52,281 nt of DNA from assembly GCA_023717565.1 (NCBI GenBank), contig JAMQPI010000510.1, forward strand, positions 1 through 52,281, read 5' to 3'. Positions 1 through 7,979 of the stretch are shown piece by piece. The notes beneath the pieces were generated by a model, which ran no database searches, had not been told where the DNA came from, and worked only from the letters and a program-made list of their open reading frames with translations. A program made the translations under genes and the position numbers. Each line of letters begins with the position of its first letter. The first letter of the stretch is position 1. This DNA comes from Pyrinomonadaceae bacterium. Lineage in GTDB: Bacteria; Acidobacteriota; Blastocatellia; Pyrinomonadales; Pyrinomonadaceae.

Positions 1-305
1 GGTGTCTTGTAGCCGAATACGGAAATTGTTCCCACCGGCGTCAATATTAATTGCGAGAGGGTGCTGCTTGGAGTTGGTGTCACGTTTGCAACAACCTGTT
101 TGCTTGTGGTACCGCCAAAGGTTGCCAAGAAGCTTGCAACGAAGCGGTCGAAGTCGTCCGGTGTGACGTAAACGTGTGTTGAGTCGTATTGCGGTCCAAC
201 AGCTATGTTGGGCGTCTCTTTCTTCTGACCAACGTCGACGCGAACAGTTCCAACGATCAAAAGAATCGTAAAAGCAGTCACCGATAATGCTCGTGTTAAT
301 CTCAT
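1..305 (-). CDS. Secreted protein, N-terminal part, VOC/glyoxalase-like by impression
   Basis: The reading frame is open from an ATG at the right end to the window edge, giving about 101 residues; the C-terminus lies outside the window. The ORF track missed it. A GGAG ribosome-binding site sits 6-7 bases before the ATG. Residues 1-23 form a hydrophobic signal peptide (ALSVTAFTILLIVGTV). The mature part contains YVTPDDFDRFVASFLATFGG and SQLILTPVGTISVFGYKTP, which resembles the start of a VOC-fold (glyoxalase/extradiol-dioxygenase type) protein, but this is an impression and not a motif proof. It follows the aquaporin gene on the same strand with a 67-bp gap, so it may be the last gene of that run. 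Confidence 0.6.
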   Translation of the reverse strand, partial: MRLTRALSVTAFTILLIVGTVRVDVGQKKETPNIAVGPQYDSTHVYVTPDDFDRFVASFLATFGGTTSKQVVANVTPTPSSTLSQLILTPVGTISVFGYKT

Positions 306-372
306 CGCAATCTCCTTGCTCAACCAGGCCAAAATTCAGATCGTTTCTCACTCACAGACCAGGCCGAGGCCT

Positions 373-1179
373 TCACCACAAGGCACCATCAACGAAGCGC
401 TCGTCCAGTCGGGCTCCGTCATGGTCAGTCCCACACAGTCGGTGCGTGAGCACTTGTCGTCGTTTTCGAAAAGCGCGGAGCAGCTGTGCTCCGAGTTCGG
501 CGCCTACCATCGGAGCGATCAGAAACACCCATAGTTTGCCTGTATGTGCTGAAACCACTGCGGGCCCAAATTGGCGCGCAGGATTCAAGCTGCCGCCGCT
601 TTGGGTGCCCAACAGTGCAATCCCGAGTCCGATCAGAATCCCAACCAACCATGGAACCTTTGGGGCGAGCCGCGGATTGGAAAGAAAGTAACCAACCAGG
701 AAAACAATCAGCCCCATACCGATGACTTCCGCTGCAAACAGCGGCGCGGACGACCAGACGGGCGCTGGCTGAATGACGGCAAACAGCACCGGCGGCCGAG
801 CGACGATTGGACCCCAGACTACCCGGGCCGCAAGCACGCCGAGGATCGACCCGATCAACTGCGCGGCGATGTAAGGCGCTATTCCAACTGCGGGAAACAC
901 GCCGAGGCGCCACATAGCAAGCGAGATGGCGGGATTCATGTGTCCGCCGCTGATTTTGCCGGGCCGGCTAACAATCAGCGCGGAAAGCAGCACCGCAACC
1001 AACGCACCAACTAGAAATAATTGGACATGGATCTGCGGAAACCCGCGAGAAATCGGCGAGTCGCCCACCACAAGTCTAACGATGGTCGTGACTCCGAAAA
1101 GCAAGACGCACGTAAGAATCAGCTCAAACATGCTGTTGCGAATCAGAGCGCTTAACTGCAGTTGCGATTTCATACTCAT
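373..1179 (-). CDS. Aquaporin / MIP family channel
   Basis: This 268-residue inner-membrane channel belongs to the major intrinsic protein family, which passes water or small neutral solutes. Both signature half-helix motifs are present: GGHMNPAIS at about residues 78-85 and SGGSLNPARQFGPAV at about 194-208. They lie between six hydrophobic segments in the expected two-fold repeat. A hydrophilic tail of about 30 residues follows the last helix. The gene begins 10 bp after the amidohydrolase stop, so it is very likely in the same transcript. No clear ribosome-binding site precedes ATG 1179 or the internal ATG at 1173, which suggests translational coupling. Whether it carries water, glycerol or urea cannot be read from the sequence. 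Confidence 0.93.
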   Translation of the reverse strand: MSMKSQLQLSALIRNSMFELILTCVLLFGVTTIVRLVVGDSPISRGFPQIHVQLFLVGALVAVLLSALIVSRPGKISGGHMNPAISLAMWRLGVFPAVGIAPYIAAQLIGSILGVLAARVVWGPIVARPPVLFAVIQPAPVWSSAPLFAAEVIGMGLIVFLVGYFLSNPRLAPKVPWLVGILIGLGIALLGTQSGGSLNPARQFGPAVVSAHTGKLWVFLIAPMVGAELGAQLLRAFRKRRQVLTHRLCGTDHDGARLDERFVDGALW

Positions 1180-1188
1180 AAGTCGATA

Positions 1189-3012
1189 TCAGAATGCGAA
1201 ACAATCGCACCCAAGGCTCCACATGCCCGCTTCACCAAAGACCCAGCGATGCTTATGGTCAGCTTCGGGCTCGATCATCGACCGGGCGGCGCGGTCCGCT
1301 GTGCTGACGCTCGAGTCCTGCCGTTCCTGATAGCCGCCGTAATGCTTTATCGGCGACCAGTCTGGACTTACCGGAAGCGGCGGCGGCGCGTGCTTCGAGA
1401 ATGCTCCCGACGCATAAACAACTTTGCCGCCGACCATGGTCAAAACCGATTCGAGTCCTTTGATCTCCTCATCAGGAATGGAAAAGTAGTCGGCCGAGAG
1501 TACGGCGAGGTCGGCTAGTTGACCCGGAGCAATCGCGCCCTTTTTGCCTTCCTCGCTAGAGAACCAGGAACTTCCGACCGTGTAGAGCCGGAGCGCTTCC
1601 ATGCGATCGAGGCGATTGTTTTCGGGGTAAAGGTTCAGACCTCCAACGGTGTTACCCGTGACAAGCCAGTAAAGGGAGACGAATGGGTTATAACTCGACA
1701 CGCGCGTGGCGTCCGTGCCGGCGCCAACGGGAACGCCTAGTTCAAGCATTCGCCTGATCGGCGGGGTTCGTTCTGCCTGCCGACGGCCGTAGCGATCTAC
1801 AAAGTACTCACCCTGAAATGCCATCCTGTCTTGAACCGCAATGCCGCCGCCGAGCGCTCTTACACGCTCGATGTTCCGGTCGGAGATCGTTTCGCAATGA
1901 TCAAAGAACCAGTGCAGACCATCAAAAGGAATCTCGCGATTGACTTCTTCGTAAACATTCAAGACCCGCGTGATTGTCTCGTCGTAAGTCGCGTGCAGAC
2001 GGAAAGGCCAGCGGTTCGCCGCAAGTTGCCGGATTACCGCTTTAAGCTCAGCTTCCATCACGGGCGCTACGTCAGGACGCACTTGAAGAAAGTCCTCGAA
2101 ATCAGCTGCCGAAAAGACAAGCATTTCGCCCGCGCCGTTCACCCGGTAGAAGTCATCCCCTGCGCCGGGCTTCGTCATCTTTGTCCAGTTTTGAAAATCG
2201 GCGAGCTCTCCTCTGGGGTGCTGGGTAAATAGGTTGGCTGCAAATCGGAGAGTAAGTTCGCCGCTGCGATGGAGCTCCTCGATTACCGCGTAGTCGTCGG
2301 GATAATTTTGAAAGCCGCCGCCTGCGTCAATGACACTCGTTAGACCAAAGCGATTTAGCTCACGCATGAAGAGGCGCGTTGAATTTGCCTGATCTGAAGG
2401 TGGCAGCTTTGGACCCTTTGCCAGAGTGGAGTAAAGAATATTCGCGTTTGGCTTGGCGATCAGCAGTCCCGTTGGGTTTCCGTTTTTATCGTGCTGGATT
2501 TCTCCCCCAGGCGGGTTAGGAGTGTTCTTTGTATATCCGACGGCGCGAAGCGCTGCCGCGTTTAGCAGAGCACTGTCATACAAGTGAAGCACAAAGACAG
2601 GCGTGTTGGGCGCGGCGGCATTGATTTCATCCAATGTTGGCAGCCGCCGCTCTGCAAACTGGAATTCTGTCCACCCACCGATCACCCGCACCCACTGTGG
2701 CGCCGGAGTCCGCGCGGCCTGCTCCTTGAGCGTGCGTAGCGCGTCGGCGAGCGAAGGTACTCCGTCCCATCGCAGTTCCATGTTGTAGCTGAGGCCGGCC
2801 CGAATCGGATGCATGTGTGAATCGTTAAGGCCCGGAATCACTGTGCGTCCATTCGCATTGAAGAGGCCGGTAAGGGGACCACGCAGCCTGAAGATCTCGC
2901 GGTCACTCCCGATCGCAGTGATCTTTCCGTCGGTAATAGCAACAGCCTCGACGAAAGACGGGACTCCGTTCGTGGCAATCCTGGCGTTGTACAATATCGT
3001 GTCAGCCGGCAT
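1189..3012 (-). CDS. Amidohydrolase family protein (YtcJ-like, amidohydrolase_3)
   Basis: The 607-residue protein belongs to the metal-dependent amidohydrolase superfamily, YtcJ-like branch. Its members hydrolyse amide or ester bonds of small cyclic or N-acyl substrates. The N-terminal beta-sandwich (DTILYNARIAT, ITDGKITAIG) leads into the metal-binding VIPGLNDSHMHP motif with histidines 66 and 68. Later landmarks are RLHATYDETITRVL, WFFDHCETIS and PVGAGTDATRVSSYNPF, the usual downstream metal and catalytic region. The C-terminal APGQLADLAVLSADYF strand closes the sandwich. GGGAG lies six bases before the ATG. It follows the isochorismatase-like gene and precedes the aquaporin closely, suggesting a small-molecule hydrolysis operon. 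The substrate is unknown. Confidence 0.9.
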   Translation of the reverse strand: MPADTILYNARIATNGVPSFVEAVAITDGKITAIGSDREIFRLRGPLTGLFNANGRTVIPGLNDSHMHPIRAGLSYNMELRWDGVPSLADALRTLKEQAARTPAPQWVRVIGGWTEFQFAERRLPTLDEINAAAPNTPVFVLHLYDSALLNAAALRAVGYTKNTPNPPGGEIQHDKNGNPTGLLIAKPNANILYSTLAKGPKLPPSDQANSTRLFMRELNRFGLTSVIDAGGGFQNYPDDYAVIEELHRSGELTLRFAANLFTQHPRGELADFQNWTKMTKPGAGDDFYRVNGAGEMLVFSAADFEDFLQVRPDVAPVMEAELKAVIRQLAANRWPFRLHATYDETITRVLNVYEEVNREIPFDGLHWFFDHCETISDRNIERVRALGGGIAVQDRMAFQGEYFVDRYGRRQAERTPPIRRMLELGVPVGAGTDATRVSSYNPFVSLYWLVTGNTVGGLNLYPENNRLDRMEALRLYTVGSSWFSSEEGKKGAIAPGQLADLAVLSADYFSIPDEEIKGLESVLTMVGGKVVYASGAFSKHAPPPLPVSPDWSPIKHYGGYQERQDSSVSTADRAARSMIEPEADHKHRWVFGEAGMWSLGCDCFAF

Positions 3013-3057
3013 AAGAATCTCCCTGATCCAACTGCTCTTGTTCGAGCTCTTTGCGAC

Positions 3058-3084
3058 CGGAGGGCTGGCAATTCCAGCCCTCGG
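3058..3084. other. 9-bp perfect hairpin between two operon genes
   Basis: GAGGGCTGG and CCAGCCCTC pair perfectly around a CAATT loop (3060-3082). The structure lies in the short gap between the isochorismatase-like gene and the amidohydrolase gene, about 45 bp upstream of the latter's start. No T-run follows on either strand, so it does not look like a simple intrinsic terminator. An mRNA-processing or attenuating element is possible. Confidence 0.5.
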
Positions 3085-3097
3085 GCCTCCTTATTTC

Positions 3098-3802
3098 TTA
3101 GTGAGCCCCAACAAGCGACGGGATCTCGTATTCAGGAAATTTCGAAGCCGGTGCGCCATGAACCATGGTGTACGCGTATTCCACACCGATGCCATATGCT
3201 CCCATGTGCGTTTTCACGATATCCATAACGGCGTCATAGGTGTCGCGGTGAGCCCAATCACGCTGCCACTCCAGCAGAGTCGAGAGTGCCGTTACCGGTT
3301 TTGCTCCGGCCTGAATCACTCTCTTCATCGCGTTGTCGTGATTGAGTTGGCTAACGTCTCCGCAGCAATCTTCAACGACAAAGATTTCGTAGCCGTCTTG
3401 TAGCGCTTGGACGGAGGGCAGGGCGACGCAGGTCTCGGTCCAGAGACCAGCCAATACGATCTTCTTGCGCCCGGTTCGTTCGATCGCTGCGACGAAGTTT
3501 TTGTCGTCCCAGGAATTCATCGATGACCGTTCAATCGGCTCCTGGTTCGGAAACACGGCTTTGATTTGGGGCCAGATGTTCCCACTGAAGCTCTTCGTCT
3601 CCACCGTCGTGAGTACGACCGGGACGTCGAATACCTGGGTGGCCTTTGCGAGCGCCACGGTGTTATTAATGATCGTTTGCCGATCGAAGTTGCTGACTCC
3701 GAAGAGCATTTGCGGCTGATGGTCAATCAGGGCGACCACGCAGTTGTCAGGGGTGAGCAAGCCTTTCTCACTGAGTTTTACCTTGCCGTTACTTGAACTC
3801 AT
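3098..3802 (-). CDS. Isochorismatase-like cysteine hydrolase (YcaC type)
   Basis: The 234-residue protein has the isochorismatase fold. These enzymes use an Asp-Lys-Cys triad to hydrolyse amides or related bonds. The triad candidates are visible: D27 in VVALIDHQPQM, a lysine in GRKKIVLAGL (113/114) and C125 in LWTETCVALPS. Overall it resembles the YcaC subgroup, whose physiological substrate is not well defined. I placed the start at the internal ATG (MSSSNGKVKL) because AAGGAG lies just upstream, whereas the ORF-track start 60 bp earlier has no ribosome-binding site. It is the first gene of a minus-strand run with the amidohydrolase and aquaporin genes, 85 bp before the amidohydrolase. Confidence 0.9.
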   Translation of the reverse strand: MSSSNGKVKLSEKGLLTPDNCVVALIDHQPQMLFGVSNFDRQTIINNTVALAKATQVFDVPVVLTTVETKSFSGNIWPQIKAVFPNQEPIERSSMNSWDDKNFVAAIERTGRKKIVLAGLWTETCVALPSVQALQDGYEIFVVEDCCGDVSQLNHDNAMKRVIQAGAKPVTALSTLLEWQRDWAHRDTYDAVMDIVKTHMGAYGIGVEYAYTMVHGAPASKFPEYEIPSLVGAH

Positions 3803-4226
3803 ATCCACTCCTTTTCCAAATCTGTTTCGTTCGTTAACTCTGATTTCGATCACATGGTCCACTGATGTGCCCTTGACCGTTTCCTCATCGTTGTACCGAC
3901 GCGTTGCATCTTAGAGATCTGCAACAAAGGGCTCTTTCGAAAATTTGCTTTCGGCAATTGATTTTTGGCGTCGCAGGGGGGAACGCAGCGTTCGCTGAAG
4001 CTCTGCTGGTCGGTGGTGATAAGTGATCGCGACAAAAAGTTGGGCTGTGGTCATTTGTCACCCGGTCGAAACTCCTGGGGCGACGACTTATCGCTGCAGG
4101 CACGAGCGCACTCAACTACCGCAACACACAGAACTTCCCCGCAACAATCGAAAATACTTCGAGCAGTACGCCTATTACTCTCGGTCGGTCTAACTGCTAT
4201 GAGATACAACGGCTAAGGGAGGAAAT
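3803..4226. other. Intergenic region between divergent genes
   Basis: No convincing gene is seen here. The ORF-track entries in it are arginine- and serine-rich shadows without ribosome-binding sites. It must hold the promoter of the minus-strand isochorismatase run and that of the small membrane protein on the plus strand. I cannot point to a confident -35/-10 pair. Confidence 0.5.
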
Positions 4227-4361
4227 ATGGATCAGATTCTGTTTGTTGCTGTGCTGCTGCTCGCATATTTTGCAGCACACTTATTCATCAGGTGGGACAA
4301 CAAGAGAATCGAAGCTGAATGCAAGTTCATGAAACGATCTGACCATACTGATAAGGCTTAA
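4227..4361 (+). CDS. Small single-pass membrane protein, 44 residues
   Basis: This gene is too short for the ORF track. A strong GGGAGGAA ribosome-binding site lies a few bases before ATG. The product begins MDQILFVAVLLLAYFAAHLF, one transmembrane helix of about 20 residues. A charged cytoplasmic-type tail follows (IRWDNKRIEAECKFMK, then RSDHTDKA). I do not recognise a family. The good ribosome-binding site, clean helix-plus-tail layout and TAA stop argue that it is real. It stands alone, divergent from the isochorismatase run and convergent with the AraC regulator. Confidence 0.6.
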   Translation: MDQILFVAVLLLAYFAAHLFIRWDNKRIEAECKFMKRSDHTDKA

Positions 4362-4480
4362 GGTTGTGGCAACTATCTATTTGGAGATTGGAGATCAAGC
4401 GACTATCAAGAACCGCGTAAGCAACGAGGATAAGAAACCGGTTAAGACCTTCATCAAACCCAACCGTGGAAAGTATTCCC

Positions 4481-5476
4481 CTACAGCTTATTTCTAAAAC
4501 CTTTCGGTGTTGTCCAGACAAGCTTGCGGAAAGTGGTCGTAAAATGACTTTGGCTCGCGAAGCCAGCCCGCAATGCGATGTCAGCGATCGGCAGGTCTGT
4601 ATCTGACAACAACTTCTTGGCCCGCCCAATTCGCTGCTCTGTCATATATGCGTTCGGACTGATTCCCATCGATTGTTTGAACGCGCGCGAGAAGTGAAAG
4701 TAGCTCATTTGGACTGCTTCAGCGACCGTGCTCAATGAGACCGTCTCCTCCTGATCGAGATTGTCGTTGATGAATTCGATCGCTTTGCGCAGTTTTCGCG
4801 GCGCCATTCCGCCACGACTTGTTTGCAAATCGTTCAAATAGCTGTATCTCCTGACAAGCTGCATCGCAAGCACCTTAGCCAGGGAATCAGCATACAGTCG
4901 TCCGATTACGTTCGAGTCTTTGAGTTCGTGGTGCAAAGACATGCCGATGTGATGTATATGCTCGTCTCCGATGCCAAACTGAGGCGCGATCGAAACCTGA
5001 CTGTAATCAACATCTATCGACTCGGCCGTCGTCCGCAGAAATTGTGGATCGAGATACAGATGCAGAGTGTGGCTTACGATATCTTCCTGCCGCCAAGCAA
5101 CAGACAAGCCGGCCGGGACAATTGTGATCGCTCCCGGTTCCAAACTCTGCTCAAAGTTCTCGTCACCGATCCGCGCCGTTACCTCGACCGAAGGTCCTAA
5201 TTGAACTACGATGCAGTGATTCTCAAGCGGAGGCATGGTCCATTCCGAGATCGTCTGTCGCATCTCAAGTGCGCGCAGATTTTGCCATCCAAGGGGTTGG
5301 CTTGAGGCCACCACAGCCTCGGGATAGATCAACGACAGATCGCTCACCACTGTGGGTGTGTTAGCCAATCTCTGCCGCCCGCCAAATTTGGCGGTCCGCT
5401 CTGTCACTGGATGCATCGCCGCCGATTGCTGGAAGTACCCGGATGGTTCTGACCGAACTGTTGCTGCGCTACTCAT
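4481..5476 (-). CDS. AraC family transcriptional regulator
   Basis: The protein has 331 residues from the chosen ATG (MSSAATVRSEP), which follows GAAGGGAAG at good spacing; the ATG 21 bp upstream has no such site. The N-terminal two thirds form a cupin-like sensing domain (HCIVVQLGPSVEV, GAITIVPAGLSVAW). The C-terminal 100 residues carry two helix-turn-helix units: LSTVAEAVQMSYFHFSRAFKQ and IADIALRAGFASQSHFTTTFR, ending with TPKGFR. This layout is typical of AraC-type regulators answering small molecules. It lies 42 bp downstream of the AAA+ gene and is probably the last gene of the STAS-AAA+ operon. The ligand is unknown. Confidence 0.92.
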   Translation of the reverse strand: MSSAATVRSEPSGYFQQSAAMHPVTERTAKFGGRQRLANTPTVVSDLSLIYPEAVVASSQPLGWQNLRALEMRQTISEWTMPPLENHCIVVQLGPSVEVTARIGDENFEQSLEPGAITIVPAGLSVAWRQEDIVSHTLHLYLDPQFLRTTAESIDVDYSQVSIAPQFGIGDEHIHHIGMSLHHELKDSNVIGRLYADSLAKVLAMQLVRRYSYLNDLQTSRGGMAPRKLRKAIEFINDNLDQEETVSLSTVAEAVQMSYFHFSRAFKQSMGISPNAYMTEQRIGRAKKLLSDTDLPIADIALRAGFASQSHFTTTFRKLVWTTPKGFRNKL

Positions 5477-5518
5477 CTCAATCTTCCCTTCTCTCATGCT
5501 TATTTACCAACAGATGCT

Positions 5519-6694
5519 TCAGACCGTCGCCCCAACTACTTGACTTGTTGCCGAATCACCAACGAAGCCGGTATATTTCGCCGCCAATGCAGCGAGAGCG
5601 GAGTCGCTCATCGGTCCGTCATCGTAACGTTTCGAGAACTCAACTTCCCTTCCACTATCGTTCAAATCTACATAGACGGCATCGCCAGACGTCACCTGCC
5701 CAGTAGCAACGAGGTTTGATAAAGGCAGCAACAGAAGCCGATCGATCGAACGCTTCAAATGCCGCGCGCCGTATTTGTAGTCGATGCCTTCACGTAACAA
5801 CATCTCTTTCACCGCATCTGAGCACTGAAAGACAAACTTTGAATTAGCCGAGCTCAGGATTCGATCTTGTAACGCCCGCAGCTCCAACTCGAGGATCTGG
5901 CGCAGGTGTTGTTCATTAAGGGAGTGAAAGACCACCACCTTGTCGATTCTGTTCATGAACTCAGGAGAAAAGTTACGGCTGGCCGCTTGAACGGCTGTGC
6001 GTCGGATCTTCTCGTCGATGTAGTTAGCGTCTTCAGGCAAGGCATTCGGTTTTTTCCCCGCAGCGAAGCCGATGTTCCCCCTCACCAGGTCCGATATCTC
6101 ACGCGCACCCAGATTGGAGGTCATTACGATCACTGTCCGCGAAAAATCAACGCGGCGGTTATCGCCTAACGTCAACGTCGCTTTATCCAGTACGCCAAGC
6201 AAGAGCTGCCACAATGCGTCCGAGGCCTTCTCGACCTCGTCAAAGAGAATTAACGAAAGCGGAACCTCGTCCGTGTGAAACCGATTCAGGTTCTCTTGAG
6301 TAAACAATGGCAAGGTCTCGCGGTGGCCCAGGTATCCCGGCGGTGAGCCTATTAACTTGGCGATCTCGTGCGAGTGCTGAAACTCCGCGCAATCCACCTT
6401 GACAATCGATTTGGGATCGCCGAAGAGAACTTCAGCCGCAGCCTCGACTACGCGCGTTTTGCCGGATCCAGTAGGACCAAGAAACAACAACGTGCCGAGC
6501 GGACGGTTCGGTTGATTGAGCCCGGCCAGGAAAAGCTGGTAGAGACTGCTCATATCGTGGATCGCGTTTTCCTGGCCAACTATGCGGGCCGAAAGCTTCT
6601 CATCAAACTCCTGGGCCCGTGAAGATTTGAGCTGGGGATCTAAAAAGAAGGGGGTTTTCAACAAGCCTTGCTCTCTACTCATTTCCGCAAGCAT
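5519..6694 (-). CDS. Single-ring Clp/HslU-type AAA+ ATPase
   Basis: The 391-residue protein resembles only the second AAA+ module of ClpB/ClpC. It has Walker A GPTGSGKT (73-80), a pore-loop-like PGYLGH (119-124), Walker B LILFDEVEKA, sensor 1 VMTSNLGA, arginine-finger region FSPEFMNRID and sensor 2 YGARHLKR. It lacks the N domain and first AAA+ ring of full Clp chaperones (about 800-900 residues), and I see no clear IGF/LGF-type ClpP-docking loop. The start MLAEMSREQ follows AAGGAG; the ORF-track start 51 bp upstream does not. It begins 20 bp after the STAS-like gene. The likely role is ATP-driven remodelling of a protein partner. Confidence 0.88.
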   Translation of the reverse strand: MLAEMSREQGLLKTPFFLDPQLKSSRAQEFDEKLSARIVGQENAIHDMSSLYQLFLAGLNQPNRPLGTLLFLGPTGSGKTRVVEAAAEVLFGDPKSIVKVDCAEFQHSHEIAKLIGSPPGYLGHRETLPLFTQENLNRFHTDEVPLSLILFDEVEKASDALWQLLLGVLDKATLTLGDNRRVDFSRTVIVMTSNLGAREISDLVRGNIGFAAGKKPNALPEDANYIDEKIRRTAVQAASRNFSPEFMNRIDKVVVFHSLNEQHLRQILELELRALQDRILSSANSKFVFQCSDAVKEMLLREGIDYKYGARHLKRSIDRLLLLPLSNLVATGQVTSGDAVYVDLNDSGREVEFSKRYDDGPMSDSALAALAAKYTGFVGDSATSQVVGATV

Positions 6695-6714
6695 GACGTC
6701 TCTCCTTTTGTTAA

Positions 6715-6978
6715 TTACTTTCCGTCCCTTTGTCGTTCCATCCACTCACAAATGTACGGCGCGCAATTTTGAAGCTCGATGCCGTTGGAGACGCATTGCT
6801 CCAAAAATCTGACCGTCTCTTGATCCACTAGCGTTAGATCTCGCAAATTCAAAATGATCCGCCGACTCCCACCTTCTGAGTCGATTAGCTTTTTCAATTC
6901 GGGTAAGTTCTCTCGATCCAATCGACCGCTAATCTTGAGAACAACTTCTCCGTTCGCTTCCCTCTGGATTCTTAACAT
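6715..6978 (-). CDS. STAS-domain-like (anti-sigma-antagonist-like) protein
   Basis: This is a small soluble 87-residue protein. Its beta-alpha pattern (MLRIQREANGEVVLKISGRL, IILNLRDLTLVDQETVRFL) fits the STAS fold of anti-anti-sigma factors. The loop that usually carries a phosphorylatable Asp-Ser reads VDQET, so the classical phosphorylated serine appears absent. The C-terminus, GIELQNCAPYICEWMERQ, is typical of a STAS-like group without known kinases. The start is the ATG after AAAGGAGACCCG; the ORF-track start 24 bp upstream is less good. It is the first gene of an operon with the Clp-type ATPase and an AraC regulator. Confidence 0.8.
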   Translation of the reverse strand: MLRIQREANGEVVLKISGRLDRENLPELKKLIDSEGGSRRIILNLRDLTLVDQETVRFLEQCVSNGIELQNCAPYICEWMERQRDGK

Positions 6979-7521
6979 CGGGTCTCCTTTGAAGCTTCGC
7001 ACAGGAGACAGTGCAATTACTTTGCCGTTTGTAAGTCATTGCGAATCAAGCAACGCATAGTTAAAGCATTGGCGAAGTGTCGGACAATTGGCGAAACTCC
7101 GGTCAATCGCAACTGCCGCTGCCGTTTCAACCACGCGAGTTTTCCTTGCTCTACTTTCTTACCGAGAGCCATCGAGCAACTGTAAGCCGTTCGAAGCATC
7201 ACTCCCCTGTTTCATTTCCTGATTTACGGCCACGAAATCTTCCGCGCCTTTCAATCTGTGATGTGAGTTTGCTCTTATGTCACTTAGTGCGAAACCCTAT
7301 ATGGGGCGACGCGCGAGGCCCTATATGCGGGGGGCGAAAAATCCCTAAATGGTGTTAGGGACTTCTAACCTCCCCTTGTGTTGGTCCCTCAGAACGAACT
7401 TCAGCTGGGTAGTCGTTATGCCCTGTCGCGGCAAAAATCTTGTTCACGCGTGATTGAGCCGTGGAGAGTTTTCGACTCGCGAGGCTCCGTTTGGGTATGA
7501 TCTGTCGCGCCGCTTAGCGAG
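6979..7521. other. Intergenic region upstream of STAS operon
   Basis: About 540 bp without a supportable gene; the listed short ORFs have no ribosome-binding site and atypical composition. It contains the promoter region of the STAS-AAA+-AraC operon and, further out, the three-motif array described separately. The DoxX-like gene ends at its right border. Confidence 0.5.
7295..7361. promoter_or_regulatory. Three CCCTAWATG motifs at 24-bp intervals
   Basis: CCCTATATGGGG, CCCTATATGCGG and CCCTAAATGGTG begin at 7295, 7319 and 7343, exactly 24 bp apart. The third copy is inside a perfect inverted repeat, TCCCTAA-ATGGTG-TTAGGGA, and the first is itself nearly palindromic. The array lies in a non-coding gap about 320 bp upstream of the STAS-like gene and just beyond the DoxX-like gene's 3' end. 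Repeated partly palindromic boxes at fixed spacing look like an operator array for a dimeric DNA-binding protein. The cognate regulator is not identified. Confidence 0.55.
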
Positions 7522-7905
7522 TTAGAGAAAGGGGCTGCTGTTGCGAGAACGGATAGTAGTGACACGGCGGCCGAAAAGTTTGGAGTCGATCGAGTACGCT
7601 CCGGGTCCGAGAAGGCCGAGCGCGATGGCATTGGTTGTAGCGATCACCCATACCACGATGCTGGCGCAGGGGTTGATGATGATATTGCCAATGGAGAACG
7701 CGGCGGCGATCACACAGAGGAGCGGTGTTAGAAGCCCCAGGAGCAGCGACGTCGAAATCAGCAAGATGACGACTAAGATTAGCCGGTGAAAAGGGCCGTC
7801 ATAGTTCACGGCAATGATGATGAGAAAGGCAACGACGGATGTTCGCAGTAACAACAACGCCACGCCGGGCCCCCCTTGAGGAAACATGGAGAACAATCGT
7901 TGCAT
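7522..7905 (-). CDS. DoxX-like small membrane protein
   Basis: The 127-residue protein has four hydrophobic segments: GVALLLLRTSVVAFLIIIAV, LILVVILLISTSLLLGLLTPLL, a CVIAAAFSIGNIII stretch and VVWVIATTNAIALGLLGPGAY. The pattern, with a leading arginine in helix 1 and a closing GPGAYSID, resembles DoxX/DoxD-like proteins. Their function is mostly unclear, with links to quinone or redox metabolism. The start ATG lacks a clear ribosome-binding site. It is divergent from the GH16-like lipoprotein gene and not obviously in an operon. Confidence 0.75.
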   Translation of the reverse strand: MQRLFSMFPQGGPGVALLLLRTSVVAFLIIIAVNYDGPFHRLILVVILLISTSLLLGLLTPLLCVIAAAFSIGNIIINPCASIVVWVIATTNAIALGLLGPGAYSIDSKLFGRRVTTIRSRNSSPFL

Positions 7906-7963
7906 AGAGTGAGTGTGGTGAGGGTTGCCGGAAAGCGGTACTCCATTTTGGGTAGTGCTTCGA

Positions 7964-7979
7964 TCACTCTTTTGAGTGA
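7964..7979. promoter_or_regulatory. Short perfect inverted repeat in divergent promoter region
   Basis: TCACTC-TTTT-GAGTGA forms a 6-bp perfect inverted repeat between the divergent DoxX-like and GH16-like genes. It could be an operator half-site pair or a small hairpin; nothing else supports a function. Confidence 0.25.

Noticed and set aside
7295-7361. CRISPR-like array
   Set aside because: The repeats are only about 9-12 bp with a 24-bp period and three copies, and no cas gene is present.
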